Shown here in pieces: positions 9,242 to 19,315 of a stretch of 64,000 nucleotides of DNA (within the stretch, counting starts at the first letter, position 1; every line of letters begins with the position of its first letter). The notes under the pieces were generated by a model. It had not been told where the DNA came from, searched no databases, and saw only the letters and a program-made list of their open reading frames with translations. The translations under genes and the position numbers were made by a program. The DNA lies in NCBI GenBank assembly GCA_958510875.1, contig OY294067.1, forward strand, positions 234,402,361 through 234,466,360, in the 5' to 3' direction. Source of the stretch: Endomychus coccineus. Lineage: Eukaryota > Arthropoda > Insecta > Coleoptera > Endomychidae.

Positions 9242-10920
9242 TCAAGTGGAGCTATTGTGACGCGGAATCCATCCGGAAGACAAGATTTTTCAGCTATTAA
9301 TAAGCTTATGCGCCGTAAAAAGACGGAATAATGAGCTGCAGATGAATTCGATTGGTCCAGCGGTGACCCCGCAAATTGCAAAAAACCATTGATTTTGCTC
9401 GAAATTTCAAAAATTACTTTTGTTCTTTTAAAGATTAAGAGCTGAAATTTTAATAGGTTGTGGATTTTGTGCCCACCTAGTACCACACCAATTTCAGCAA
9501 GATCGGATGTATACTTTTTGCAAACCGCAGCTTAATGCAAAAAAAGCACTTTTGTAAAATGACCCTAAAAATGTTGTTGTGCTGTAACGCGCTATCATCT
9601 TCTTCAATAGTTAATGAACAACTTATAATTTCCAACCTCTCATCATTCGTAAAATTTCTAAAACGATTATTTTGAATAATGGTATTTCGTGCGCATGGCT
9701 GTACGGCGCTCGTGGAAGGGAGAGCCGCACCGCTAGGCCACACCCACTCGTAAAAAACAACAATATTTCGGGAACTCTTGCTCGAAAATCGATGTTTCTT
9801 TTTAATCCGTACTACAATTCAATAATATTATTCTGTATCTTGATAATTACTCCCATCCTATTGTAATGTGTATTAATAATATAATTGTATAATAAAAAAT
9901 TATAATATTACCGTTACTCTCAAACAATATTATAATTACATTGCCTAGTATTACAACATTTTGGAACTGAAGTAAATAACAAAAATATTTTGTAATGTTT
10001 CACATGTTATAAGTAAGAGCAATTTCGTACATTACTACTTACATTCAATTTTTTAGTACAATATTTACTAAATACGTTTTATCAAATGTCACTTTTCAAA
10101 TTTTGTGTATTATTTTTTATCGTTATTTGATATATTACAATAAAAAATATATTAAAATACCATAAACGTTCGAAAATAGCGAATAAATAGTAATAATGAA
10201 TAGATCAATGTATTTTTTAGAGTACTTCCGACATTATTAGAAGTTTGAAAATACGCCTAATATTATTGAATGGTAGTACGGATTAAAAAAAAACATCGAT
10301 TTTCGAGCAAGGGTTCCCGAGATATTGTTGTTTTTTACGAGCCTAGCGCGGCGGCTCTCTCTTCCACGCGCGCCGCACAGCCAAGCGCAGGAAACACTAT
10401 TATTTAAAATAATTGTTTCAGCAACTTTTACGAAAGATAAGAGGTTGGAAATTTGGTAAGTTGTTCATGAACTATTGAAGAAGATGATCCCGTAGGAAAA
10501 AAATAACGCGTTACCGCACCACAACTTTTTTAGGGCCATTTTACAAAAGTCCTTTTTTTGCATTAAGCTGCAGTATGTGGTATTTGGTGGGCACAAAAGC
10601 TACAACCTATTAAAATTTCAGCTCTTAATCTTTAAAAGAACAAGAGTTATGAATTTTTAAAATTTCGAGCAAAATCGTTGTTTTTTCGCAATTTGCGAGG
10701 TCACCGCTGGACCAATCGGGTTCATCCGCAGCTCATTTTTACCGTCTTTTTACGGCGCATAAGCCATTTTTACCATTTTTTTTGGCCCATTTGCGATGAT
10801 CAAAAAGTGTTCGATTTCAGTTCCTTTAATTTGTATCATAATTATCTACTTAAGGAATTTTTTCCTCCGAACTCAGAATTATGCTAAAATTACCGACATT
10901 TTTTGCTAATTCTATCACAC

Positions 10921-11984
10921 TATTAGCGATATCTTCAGTTCGGTTCAGTTCAAGGTTGAAATTATCTTGATTAAGCTGTGTCCCATTGAGTAATATGCTG
11001 CTTATAATTATTAGTTGAGATAACACAGAACCAAATCCCGGAACATTGTTATATTCTAGAAATCCTCCTAAATTTGCTGGTTAACCATGGTTGTCCACTT
11101 TCAGTGTTACAATTCCATTTTCTATCATTGGAAACATTGTACAAATAATAGTTGAAAAAACGAGGAACGCGATATAATGGCTTTCATCTAAATCAATTAC
11201 AGTTGACGCTTTTGTTACTCAATACATATTAGACAATTATTAAGGTATTCGCAAAAATACACTTGGAAAAGCGTATCTTCAAGAGTTCCAATTGATAGTA
11301 GAAACATATAGTTTTTATATTCGTTCCAATATATGTAAGCAAGGTGAGGTAACTGACAATTATATTTGATTATTCTAAATTAAGCGTGTAAAATGCATAT
11401 TCTGTGTTGTAAGTTTACATGCAATGAGCGTCAAGAGTACACCTAGTCACCGAGATAGTGTATCAAAAAAAAAAAACACTAATGATCCAGTCCAAAGAAT
11501 GCGTTCCGTCATTTCAGTCATTTAGTTTTTGTGTGCGTGTTTGTTTATTCCTGCTGCGATCACAAATTAGTTTGAGGAAACCCACGTGCCCAACCAGCCA
11601 TTTTGCTCTAATGAGGTGCGGAACGGTACCGACCGTTGTGGTACATTTATGATATCAATTATTGTCTGTCAAATGACTTGCGAAATCTCGGATGGAAAGC
11701 GCTAGATGGAAACCGAAGAACGTGTTCTATTATAAATGTTTAACATCGTGACAACATTTGACCAACCGCCCCACGGCGCCTGCCACTCACTGTCGAAGTG
11801 GCAAAGTAAATTAACTTTTGATGTTTGGAAATACTCGATAAACTAAGACAATTCACTCTTAATTCTTCGAAAGTGCTCTATTCTGTTCATGTAAACTCAT
11901 CAAACTTTTGATAATGATGATTGTAGTCATATTTTTCCACAGAGATATACCTGGATAGACTTATTGAATAATGAGATTAAATGT
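10921..11984. other. Non-coding, no gene seen
   Basis: AT-rich sequence without a convincing reading frame. A poly-A run near 11466 and scattered short frames were judged to be noise. Confidence 0.4.
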
Positions 11985-12175
11985 ATCATTGTGATATTTA
12001 TTCATAAGCAGAAAAACACTGTCATGATACGTTAGATTTCATTTGAAAAACTGAAGACTGATGCCAAAGGTCCCACTTGGGCTACCGCGCCCAAAAACAA
12101 TACAGTTCCTATTTCCACCATTTTGAAATGAGAAAATTCCAATTATCAAGCCCAACTTTTTCCTCTCATTAGAAC
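11985..12175 (+). repeat. Rep-A dispersed repeat, copy 1
   Basis: It shares TTTGAAAAACTGAAG, a GGGCTACCGCGCCC-like box and ACAGTTCCTATTTCCACC with copies at 19065, 32055, 35880 and 37085. No protein is encoded. Class unknown. Confidence 0.7.
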
Positions 12176-12186
12176 TATCGATCAAT

Positions 12187-12456
12187 AGTTATTTTTGTAT
12201 TAAGTGCGTAAAATGAGTGTTTTTTTAATGGCACATGAGAGTGTTAATTTTTGGCCGTGACCCCAGGTCGAGGCTAAAAATTCTCTCGAATGTGCCATGT
12301 AAACATGAATTTTATACACAAAATACAAACAACATTTTTTGTACAACTGTGAATGTGAATTTACATCGTCTGAAATATATTAAAAATAAATACTTCCAAT
12401 ATAATTTCACAGCATCCAGTGGTCTTTCTGTGTCGTTACTGTAGAAACGGTTTGTT
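12187..12456 (+). repeat. Solo arm of the fold-back family also present at 55691-56693
   Basis: The stretch from ATAGTTATTTTTGTATTAAG to GTTACTGTAGAAACGGTTTG matches both inverted arms of the element at 55.7 kb. The homology stops about 70 bp before the recombinase start codon at 12529. No second, inverted arm was found after the gene. Confidence 0.7.
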
Positions 12457-12528
12457 GGCACGCCGCGTGTTTGACTGTTTGACTGTGTTTGCTCGTAGTT
12501 GCTTCAATTTCAAGTTATTTTCAAGAAG

Positions 12529-13583
12529 ATGGATGTTGATTAGGATAGTGGTAGTGATATCTCATCAGATATATCTGAGAAAGCGGATGCAATAGTATCT
12601 AATATGTTACCGGCCAAATCCAAGTTAGTATATGAGAAAACATATGACGAATTTCGTGAATGATGCGACAAGAAACATTTAAAAAAGGTTTCTGAAAATG
12701 TTCTTATATGCTATTTTGAGGAAAAATCGAAAATTATAAAACCTCTTACTTTATGGAGTGTTTACTCAAAGTTGAAAAGTACATTGAATGTTAAGGAAAA
12801 TGAAAATATTGATGTAAGGAAGTTTTCAAAATTAGTTCTGCTCATTAAGAACAAAAGCGTCGGATGCCGAGGAAAGAAATCTAAAGTTTTATCAAGGGAT
12901 ATCAATAAATTTATTCAAGATGCTGATAACAAACAAATTTCTCAAATTTACTGTAAGGTACAGATATAATCATAATTTTGTAAGATTAGTAGTAATTTCA
13001 ATATTTTTTATTTGTAGGTTGTCCTAATTTTGGGAAAGACCTATTGCGCAAGAACGTTTACTGCTTCAAATTCTGTTTATATTGAGATATACCGCAAGTA
13101 TAGAGCACTACGGCCGCCTCATACAAAAAGCAACAAATTATTTTTGAAATATTCGAGAGGAAAATGTATTAACCAACATGTGGGGATAGATAAAATAGGA
13201 GAAATTCCCAGCTTGATTGCAAAATGGCTTGGAAAAGACATGTATAACAGTTACACAGCTCACTGTTTCAGGAGAAGCTCTGTAACTCTTCTGGCCAATG
13301 CAGGGGGCAACATGACATCCATAAAACGTCACGGTGGCTGGAAATCTGCCTCCGTAGCAGAAGCATATATAGAAGATAGTTTGAATAACAAAATTGAGAT
13401 TTCTAACAAATATTGAATTGTCCATCTTCTTCCAAACAAATTAAAATATCTGAAAAAATTGTGGAATCAACTCTTCAAGAAATATCTAACTTTTCTGATC
13501 AGCAGCAACATGGAACATCTTCGGGAATTTATATTGGAAGTAATTGTTCAAACTTTACTATCAATTATTATTCCAATAAATGA
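12529..13583 (+). pseudogene. Crypton-type tyrosine recombinase gene with one intron, inactivated
   Basis: Exon 1 (12529-12957) and exon 2 (from 13018) flank a 60-bp phase-0 intron with GTACAG at its start and TTTGTAG at its end. Exon 2 carries the tyrosine-recombinase C-terminal motifs: HCFRRS (H-x-x-R), RHGGW (H/W box) and VAEAYIEDS with the candidate catalytic Tyr. Exon 1 resembles the N-terminal core-binding part (YEKTYDEFRE, ENVLICYFEE, LWSVYSKLKSTL). Damage includes TAG at codon 5, TGA at codon 45 (a Trp is expected) and a one-base shift near 13410. After that shift a further frame, rich in Ser and Asn, runs to 13583. The first catalytic Arg box expected soon after VVLILG is missing, so an internal deletion is likely. 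The family is widespread in insects and related to Crypton DNA transposons. Confidence 0.8.
12958..13017 (+). other. 60-bp GT-AG intron of the recombinase gene
   Basis: The donor is AAG|GTACAG and the acceptor is a T-rich run ending TTTGTAG|GTT. Removing it joins two frames that together read like one family member. The short length is typical of insect introns. Confidence 0.7.
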
Positions 13584-14300
13584 AATTGTTTTATGATAAA
13601 TAATCAATTAATAATTGACTCTGTTAAAAATAAATCCTTCAAAAAGTAATAGTTCATGTTTATTTTGTGAATTATTCTGGCAGTGAAAAAAAGCACCGCA
13701 ATCGTGATCAGCAACCCCAAAAACCCCCGAATAAGAAATTCTGGCTATATTTGGTTATTTTTTCAACATTTTTAATATTATCTCCTGAAAATGTATTAAA
13801 AAGATGCATTCTCCTCTGTAGAAATGCTAAAATGCATATCATGAAAATATAAACCGATAAAAAATTTTTAAATGACTTCTAGAATCGATTAAAAAAAATC
13901 ATCAAAATCGGTTCTGCTTTATTTCCTCGAATGTTACATTAATTTTGTTATTTCCTTTCAACTTTCGGTTTTCGTTCAAGTAACGAGTGAATTCAATACT
14001 GTGAGTAATCAATCTGTTTTTATTTAATACTACAAAAAAAAGTACTCAACTCGATTTGTTGGAATATATTCATCCTACTCACGATATAGTATAATGGTAA
14101 TGCGTCTATTATATTAAAAGCATAGCTGAAGTCTGTGAACTTACAACTCTTGCCGCAGGGTCGCTACCGTCGGATGTAAGAGGAGCTATACTAGACCAGT
14201 CGACGGAGGTTTTGCCTGCATTTTCCGAGCGGTAGCAATGCTTCGATTGATTCTTTTGTATTTTTTGCCGTAGGATACGATTATCGTTACCCGTACTTGT
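13584..14300. other. Non-coding, no gene seen
   Basis: AT-rich with poly-A runs. The stretch 14085-14115 (TAGTATAATGGTAATGCG) resembles a tRNA A box, but no matching B box or cloverleaf follows. Confidence 0.4.
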
Positions 14301-15434
14301 GTTGTGCTTCATTTTTTAATTTAACAATTTGTGACAAAAAAAACAACTTTTTCTTACATTTTCCTTTATATCTCCTTTCCTGTGCATTTTTAGCATTATG
14401 CACTGATATAGTCTTTTGTTCCTTAATTATCTACAAAATGAGATCTAGTGCGATATCTCAAGTGCCATTGTTATCCTGCAAATTGCGTTGAAAGTTGACA
14501 AAGCGTGTTTTTTTCAACATCAAATATCTTAACAATTAAAATACCTAGGAGCTTAAAATTCTCAGAAAATGTTATTATTACTAATATAAATAAGTGCACC
14601 AAATTCCAAAACGATCGCTTTTTAACTTTTAGAGTTATTAACGATCAAACTTTTTTTCGAAGTTTAGTTGCATAATGCGCCAAAGTTTCTGTGATCGTCT
14701 GATTTTGATCCAGTCTCAAAAATTCAAAAAAATATTCAAATTTAACATCCTGTTGTAATTTTAATAAAAGTTAATTAGAACCGATTTTATAACGATTTGT
14801 TTAACACTATATCAATTAAAAAAAAAGAATATTGATGATTCTTGTTGCATAACTTTAAAGCTGATATTTTTTTACAAATTAAAAAAAAATGTCCCAGCAT
14901 GCACAGGAGCGGAGATAATTTTTTTTTTAATTCCTGAAGTTATAAAATCGGTTCTAATTAACTTTTCTTAAAAATATCAACGGGATATTAAATTTGAATA
15001 TTTTTTGAATTTTTGAGACCAGTTGGATCAAAATTAGACGATCATAACAACTTTGGCGCATTATGCAAATAGGCTTCGGAAAAAATTTTGATCGTTAATA
15101 ACTTTAAAAGTTATAAAGCGATCGTTTTGAAATTTGTGCACTTATTTATATTAGTAATAATAACATTTTATGAGAATTTCAAGCTCCTACGTATTTTAAT
15201 TGTTAAGATATTTGATGTTGAAAAAAACACGCTTTTTCAACTTTCAACGCAATTTGCAGGTTAACAATGGCACTCGAGATAAAGCACTAGATCTCATTTT
15301 GTAGATAATTAAGTAAAGAACAAAAAACTATGACGTGCATGATGCTAAAAATGCACAGGAAATGAGATATAAAGGAAAATGTAAAAAAAGTATATTTTTC
15401 TCACAAATAGTTAAATTAAAAAATGAAGCACAAC
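14301..15434. mobile_element. 1.13-kb fold-back element, nearly perfect palindrome
   Basis: The ends are GTTGTGCTTCATTTTTTAAT and its complement. The arms match over about 550 bp each (for example ATGAGATCTAGTGC near 14438 returns inverted as GCACTAGATCTCAT near 15285). They meet near 14860 in a centre of poly-A and poly-T. No protein is encoded. I could not identify an unambiguous target duplication. Confidence 0.8.
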
Positions 15435-16730
15435 TTTTAAATTAAAGTGTAATTTTGTGTTTATTCATATTTTGCCAATCCTTATCCATGCATTTGCAAC
15501 CGAATCTTTCCAATTATTATTTTGCCTATGATTAATGCTATTGTTATTTCCATCACAATTGTGTAACTAGTATAGTAAAATTAGTACTTGTAACAATTTT
15601 CTGATTCATTGAACTTGGCGTATACCTACTGATGAAGGGTGTGGATTTTCTGAACGAGTAAGATCGTTTAATGCCTGGGAATCCCTAGGGGAATAAGGTT
15701 AACCGAACAAAGTTAGTGCACGCGCGGGAAAAATTCGCCACGTATTTTACACGCTTGTTACCGAGCAAATATTCACTCACTTGAATTAAACAACTCTGAA
15801 TCATAAACTTTTCACATACATACATGAAATGAATTAAAATTTTACAGCAGTTATTCAAAACCGCGTCAGTTTGTATGCGATCGTTTGCTGTTTTGTCATT
15901 TACATTTGGGAAATTAATTTGTACAATGATTCCCAGTGGATACGTGTGGATAATTTATTGGATTATGCAAGATATTTGTTCATACTGGGGGTCATTTCAA
16001 ATTTATGGCTTTTCATATTTTTCTGACAGATTCTTAGTGATTCCTATTTTAACAGTTACCAAATCTACATTTATCCAATTTTTTTTATTCTCCGGTGTAA
16101 ACTAAGTTCACTTTAATATAGAAATAAAATTCTTAGATTCAACCGATTTCTCGTAACTGGTGGTGCATACGATGTTCCATGAACATTATAGGTTTTCCTC
16201 TTGTGTAGACAAAAGGTATAAATAAAGCTCTGATTCATAGATCACTGATTTCCCTCAGTAGTAGGAACCGAAAATATATTTCAAATGGTTAGAAAGCGAT
16301 AAAGACGTCAAATTGTAAGGTATGTCATTACATTAAAAGTCTTAATATCCTTCTAGTCTATTATTTTTTAATAACCACCTTATTGTGGAATACATTATAC
16401 TCATTATAGTAATTATGCCCTAGGGCGATATGGACATTTATAGTATATTAGTGTAATCAATCGTCAAAATTTTGTTTTTTCTTGAAAATATTGAATTTTT
16501 CGAATTAAATGATAGATTAGTAGGATACTAAACGAATCACGGTGGTTATAAGGATAATAAACTCTGAAGCGACGTACACTGCCGGCCTCTGGACGTTATT
16601 ATCCTAATAACACCCTTCATACTTCAATTACTAAATCGAATTGACAATACAATTTGTTTTAAACTGTATGTTTTATACTTATAATCAGACAGGCAATTTC
16701 TTGCAAGTCAAACTTTATTTGCCGTTTATA
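15435..16730. other. Non-coding, no gene seen
   Basis: No convincing gene. A GGATAATAA... TTATTATCCTAATAACACC pair around 16548-16610 resembles 18800-18850, suggesting a decayed short inverted-repeat element occurring twice. Confidence 0.4.
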
Positions 16731-17100
16731 TCACCTCGATATCCTTTCTTCGACATGAACACATTTATTCCAAAACTGAGGATTTTTACCTCTTCGATGG
16801 TTTATTTGTAGAAAAAATGGAAGCATAGATGAGTAGCACCAAAAGAAAGATGTCACTTGTTCAAATTTAATGTTATATTGTTTCACCATTCTTTTTCGGT
16901 AACTTATTTGATTCGGAGACTTGTTCTCTACTTTGCTATGATATGAAGCATTACCCATTATGATAAAGGATAAAAGACGATCTGCTTTTCGGAAGCAATT
17001 GCTCTTGAAACCATTATTGGTTTATTTCGCCATGGTAATGGGGATTGCAACATTTTGAACTTCAACTTCCGCTTCAGGGATAAAACCTTCTCCATTGACA
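16731..17100 (-). pseudogene. DDE transposase fragment (IS630/Tc1-like, insect type)
   Basis: The minus-strand frame at 16958-16731 begins MGNASYHSKVENKSPN. This is close to the VMDNASYHS block around the second catalytic Asp of an insect DDE transposase family, but the Asp is replaced by Gly. Upstream on the same strand, around 17060, GEGFIPEAEVE fits the preceding part of such proteins. No third acidic motif is preserved and stops intervene. It is a short inactive relic. Confidence 0.6.
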
Positions 17101-17399
17101 TAGCGTGCAACCTATATACATGTCATCAAATTATTATTTCAGTATAATTACAGAATTGAAATGCTTAGATCAAGACAAACCTCGTTCCTTCGATTGTTGT
17201 GCAATGTCCTACTAGTTTGTTATTTTTCAATAACCACCATTACATTGGAAATGATTCCCTCGGCATTATGAACATATATTACTCTAGGGCATTATAAATC
17301 TATAATTTTACCATTATACCATAGCAATGAATGAATTTTGACATAGAATTACAAGTAACTTCTATCAATATCTCAATATAAATTAAACTTTATACCAGC

Positions 17400-18540
17400 T
17401 ACTAGCGGACCCGACAGACGTTGTCCTGCACGACGGTTCTGGACTAATTGTGAATTCCGAGTCTCGACCAATATTTCCTCCTCGTCCACGAAGACGTGGC
17501 ATTGTTTTATGTACGTAACTTATATGTGAATATAATACACTTAATATTCACTGAAATGCGACACCTGAAATATCAAAAGATACCGTACAAAAAAATTAAA
17601 ATGTCAAAATAACGAAACACACTTAATATAATACACTCAAATTAAAATGTCGAAAAATAAACGAAATCCTATGCACGTAATTTATATCTGAATATAATAC
17701 GCTCAATATTTACGTAAATGCGATACATATTATATCAAAACACAGCGTACAAAAAAATCAAATGCATTGAATGAATACATACACAAAATGAATGAAATGA
17801 ATGAATGAATGATTGAATGCATACACAAAAATTCATTGAAGTCGATCCAGCCGTTTAGTTGCAGTATAGATAAATAACCTAGATACCGACTGCAACGCCA
17901 TCTGCCGGGCTGATTTGTGAATCTAAACCATCCAGGGCGCCACCCAAACGCATACAAAAAAATTCATTCAAATCGGTCCAGCTGTATAGATAAATAACCT
18001 AGATACCGACTGCAGCGCCATCTGTCGGACTGATTTATGAATCCAAACCATCCAGGGCGCCATGCCACCCAAACGCATACAAAAAAATTCGTTCAAATCG
18101 GTCCAGCTATACAGGTAAATAACCTAGATACTGACTGCAGCGCCATCTGTCGGGCTGATTTGTGAATTTAAACCATCCAGAGCGCCACCCAAATACATAC
18201 AAAAAAATTCATTCAAATCGGTCCAGCTATATAGATAAATAACCTAGATATCAACTGCAGCGCCATCTGCCAGGCTGATTTGTGAATCTAAACCATCCAG
18301 GGCACCATGCCACCTAAACGCATACAAAAAAAAATTCATTCAAATCGGTCCAGCTATATAGATAAATAACCTAGATACCGACTGCACCTCCATCTGTCGG
18401 ACTGATTTGTGAATCTAAACCATCCAGGGCGCCACCCAAACGCATACAAAAAAATTCATTCAAATCGGTCCAGCCGTTTAGGAGGAGTTCAATTACATAC
18501 ATACGTACAGTAGAATTATATATATACAGATTTCGTAATA
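17400..18540 (+). mobile_element. Non-autonomous element with an internal 120-bp tandem array
   Basis: The left part carries TACTAGCGGACCCGACAGAC and the right part GGTCCAGCCGTTTAGGAGG, followed by ATACATACGTACAG and an AT-rich tail. Insects share widespread non-autonomous elements with such ends. A short GAATGA microsatellite (17758-17820) lies between the left end and the tandem array. No protein is encoded. Whether it is a Helitron-type or RTE-dependent SINE-like element cannot be settled here. Confidence 0.6.
17820..18480 (+). repeat. Five-copy tandem repeat, period about 120-127 bp
   Basis: Each unit contains ATAAATAACCTAGATAC, GCGCCATCTG, AAACCATCCAG and AATTCATTCAAATCGGTCCA. The step CCTAGATA recurs at about 17878, 17998, 18123, 18243 and 18370. 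Length differences come from an optional ATGCCA insertion and from A-run length. Confidence 0.9.
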
Positions 18541-19064
18541 TTGGAGGTATAATTTTCGAAGTACCTTTCTGATTTTATGGCACTCGGCCTCGGCCGCTTT
18601 GACAATCATGAGCAACACTTCTCCCAAAGTATTCTCTTCTTCGAACATTTTCACTACAAAACAAAATCAAATAATCCTCTGTATTTTTATAGAATTAATG
18701 GATGGCAAATGAATAAATATGAAAAAAATTTTTTTGCTTGGAAATCCTAAAATTTTCGAATGAAACAACAGACTAGAAGGAGATCAAACGTTGAAGACAC
18801 CATGGGTGTTATAAGAATAATAACCCTTAGGTCGACGTAGATACCCTCGGGGCGTACACCCGTGATATCCAAATCACAATTATTTTGCTAAACTGTCAAA
18901 ATTGTTGTCACATCAGCCAACTTTAATAACTTTACTTTTACTTTCATTATACCATAGAGCACGGTTATTTTTCTCGCAAAGTTATGTGTTGATCAATATG
19001 ATACCACAGAATTATTAATATAATCTAAGTAGGTAACGTCACGTGCTGTTATTCAAATATTAAA
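18541..19064. other. Non-coding, no gene seen
   Basis: Only a decayed match to 16548-16610 (near 18800-18850) was noted. Confidence 0.4.
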
Positions 19065-19315
19065 ATAAGAATTTCGGACACTTCTGCGAGTTATATACGT
19101 GCTTGAGATATATGTTCATAACCAGAAAAACATTGTTATTATCATTCAATAAAATACCAAAATTCATTTGAAAAACTGAAGATGAATGTCAAAAGTACTA
19201 CTTGCAACGGGGTTACCGCGCCACTAAACAATGCAGTTCCTATTTTCACCGCTTCAAAGCGATTTGCTAATATCAAATCTTTGCGACCAATAGGAACGAC
19301 TCAATCGTCTCCACA
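19065..19315 (+). repeat. Rep-A dispersed repeat, copy 2
   Basis: It matches the other copies through ATTTCGGACACTTCTGCG, ATGTTCATAACCAGAAAAAC, TTTGAAAAACTGAAG and CAGTTCCTATTTTCACC. Confidence 0.75.

Larger units (their letters stand above)
8980..9304. mobile_element. Nested Penelope-type inverted repeat inside the fold-back
   Basis: Two 107-bp arms (9058-9164 and 9187-9293) are almost exact reverse complements around a 22-nt loop. Each contains the repeat seen at 4029-4146. Comparison with the opposite arm of the host fold-back shows the host sequence ...AAAATGGCTTATGCGCC... uninterrupted there, so this block was inserted later. Confidence 0.75.
8816..10920. mobile_element. 2.1-kb fold-back (long inverted repeat) DNA element with TA target duplication
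   Basis: The ends are GTGTGATAGAATTAGC and its complement, each flanked by TA (8814-8815 and 10921-10922). Nearly the whole element is an imperfect palindrome. For example ATCGATGTTTCTTTTTAATC near 9789 returns inverted near 10290, and TCTTTAAAGATTAAGAGC-type sequence pairs across the arms. The centre, about 9800-10250, is very AT-rich. No transposase is encoded, so it would be a non-autonomous element. The left arm is interrupted by a nested repeat at about 8980-9304 that is absent from the right arm. Confidence 0.8.

Noticed and set aside
9026..9331. 101-codon frame and its 160-codon antisense partner
   Set aside because: Both arise from the inverted repeat with the hammerheads; the peptide repeats itself because the DNA is palindromic.
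14085..14155. tRNA-like A box (TAGTATAATGGTAATGCG)
   Set aside because: No B box, acceptor pairing or credible anticodon arm follows.
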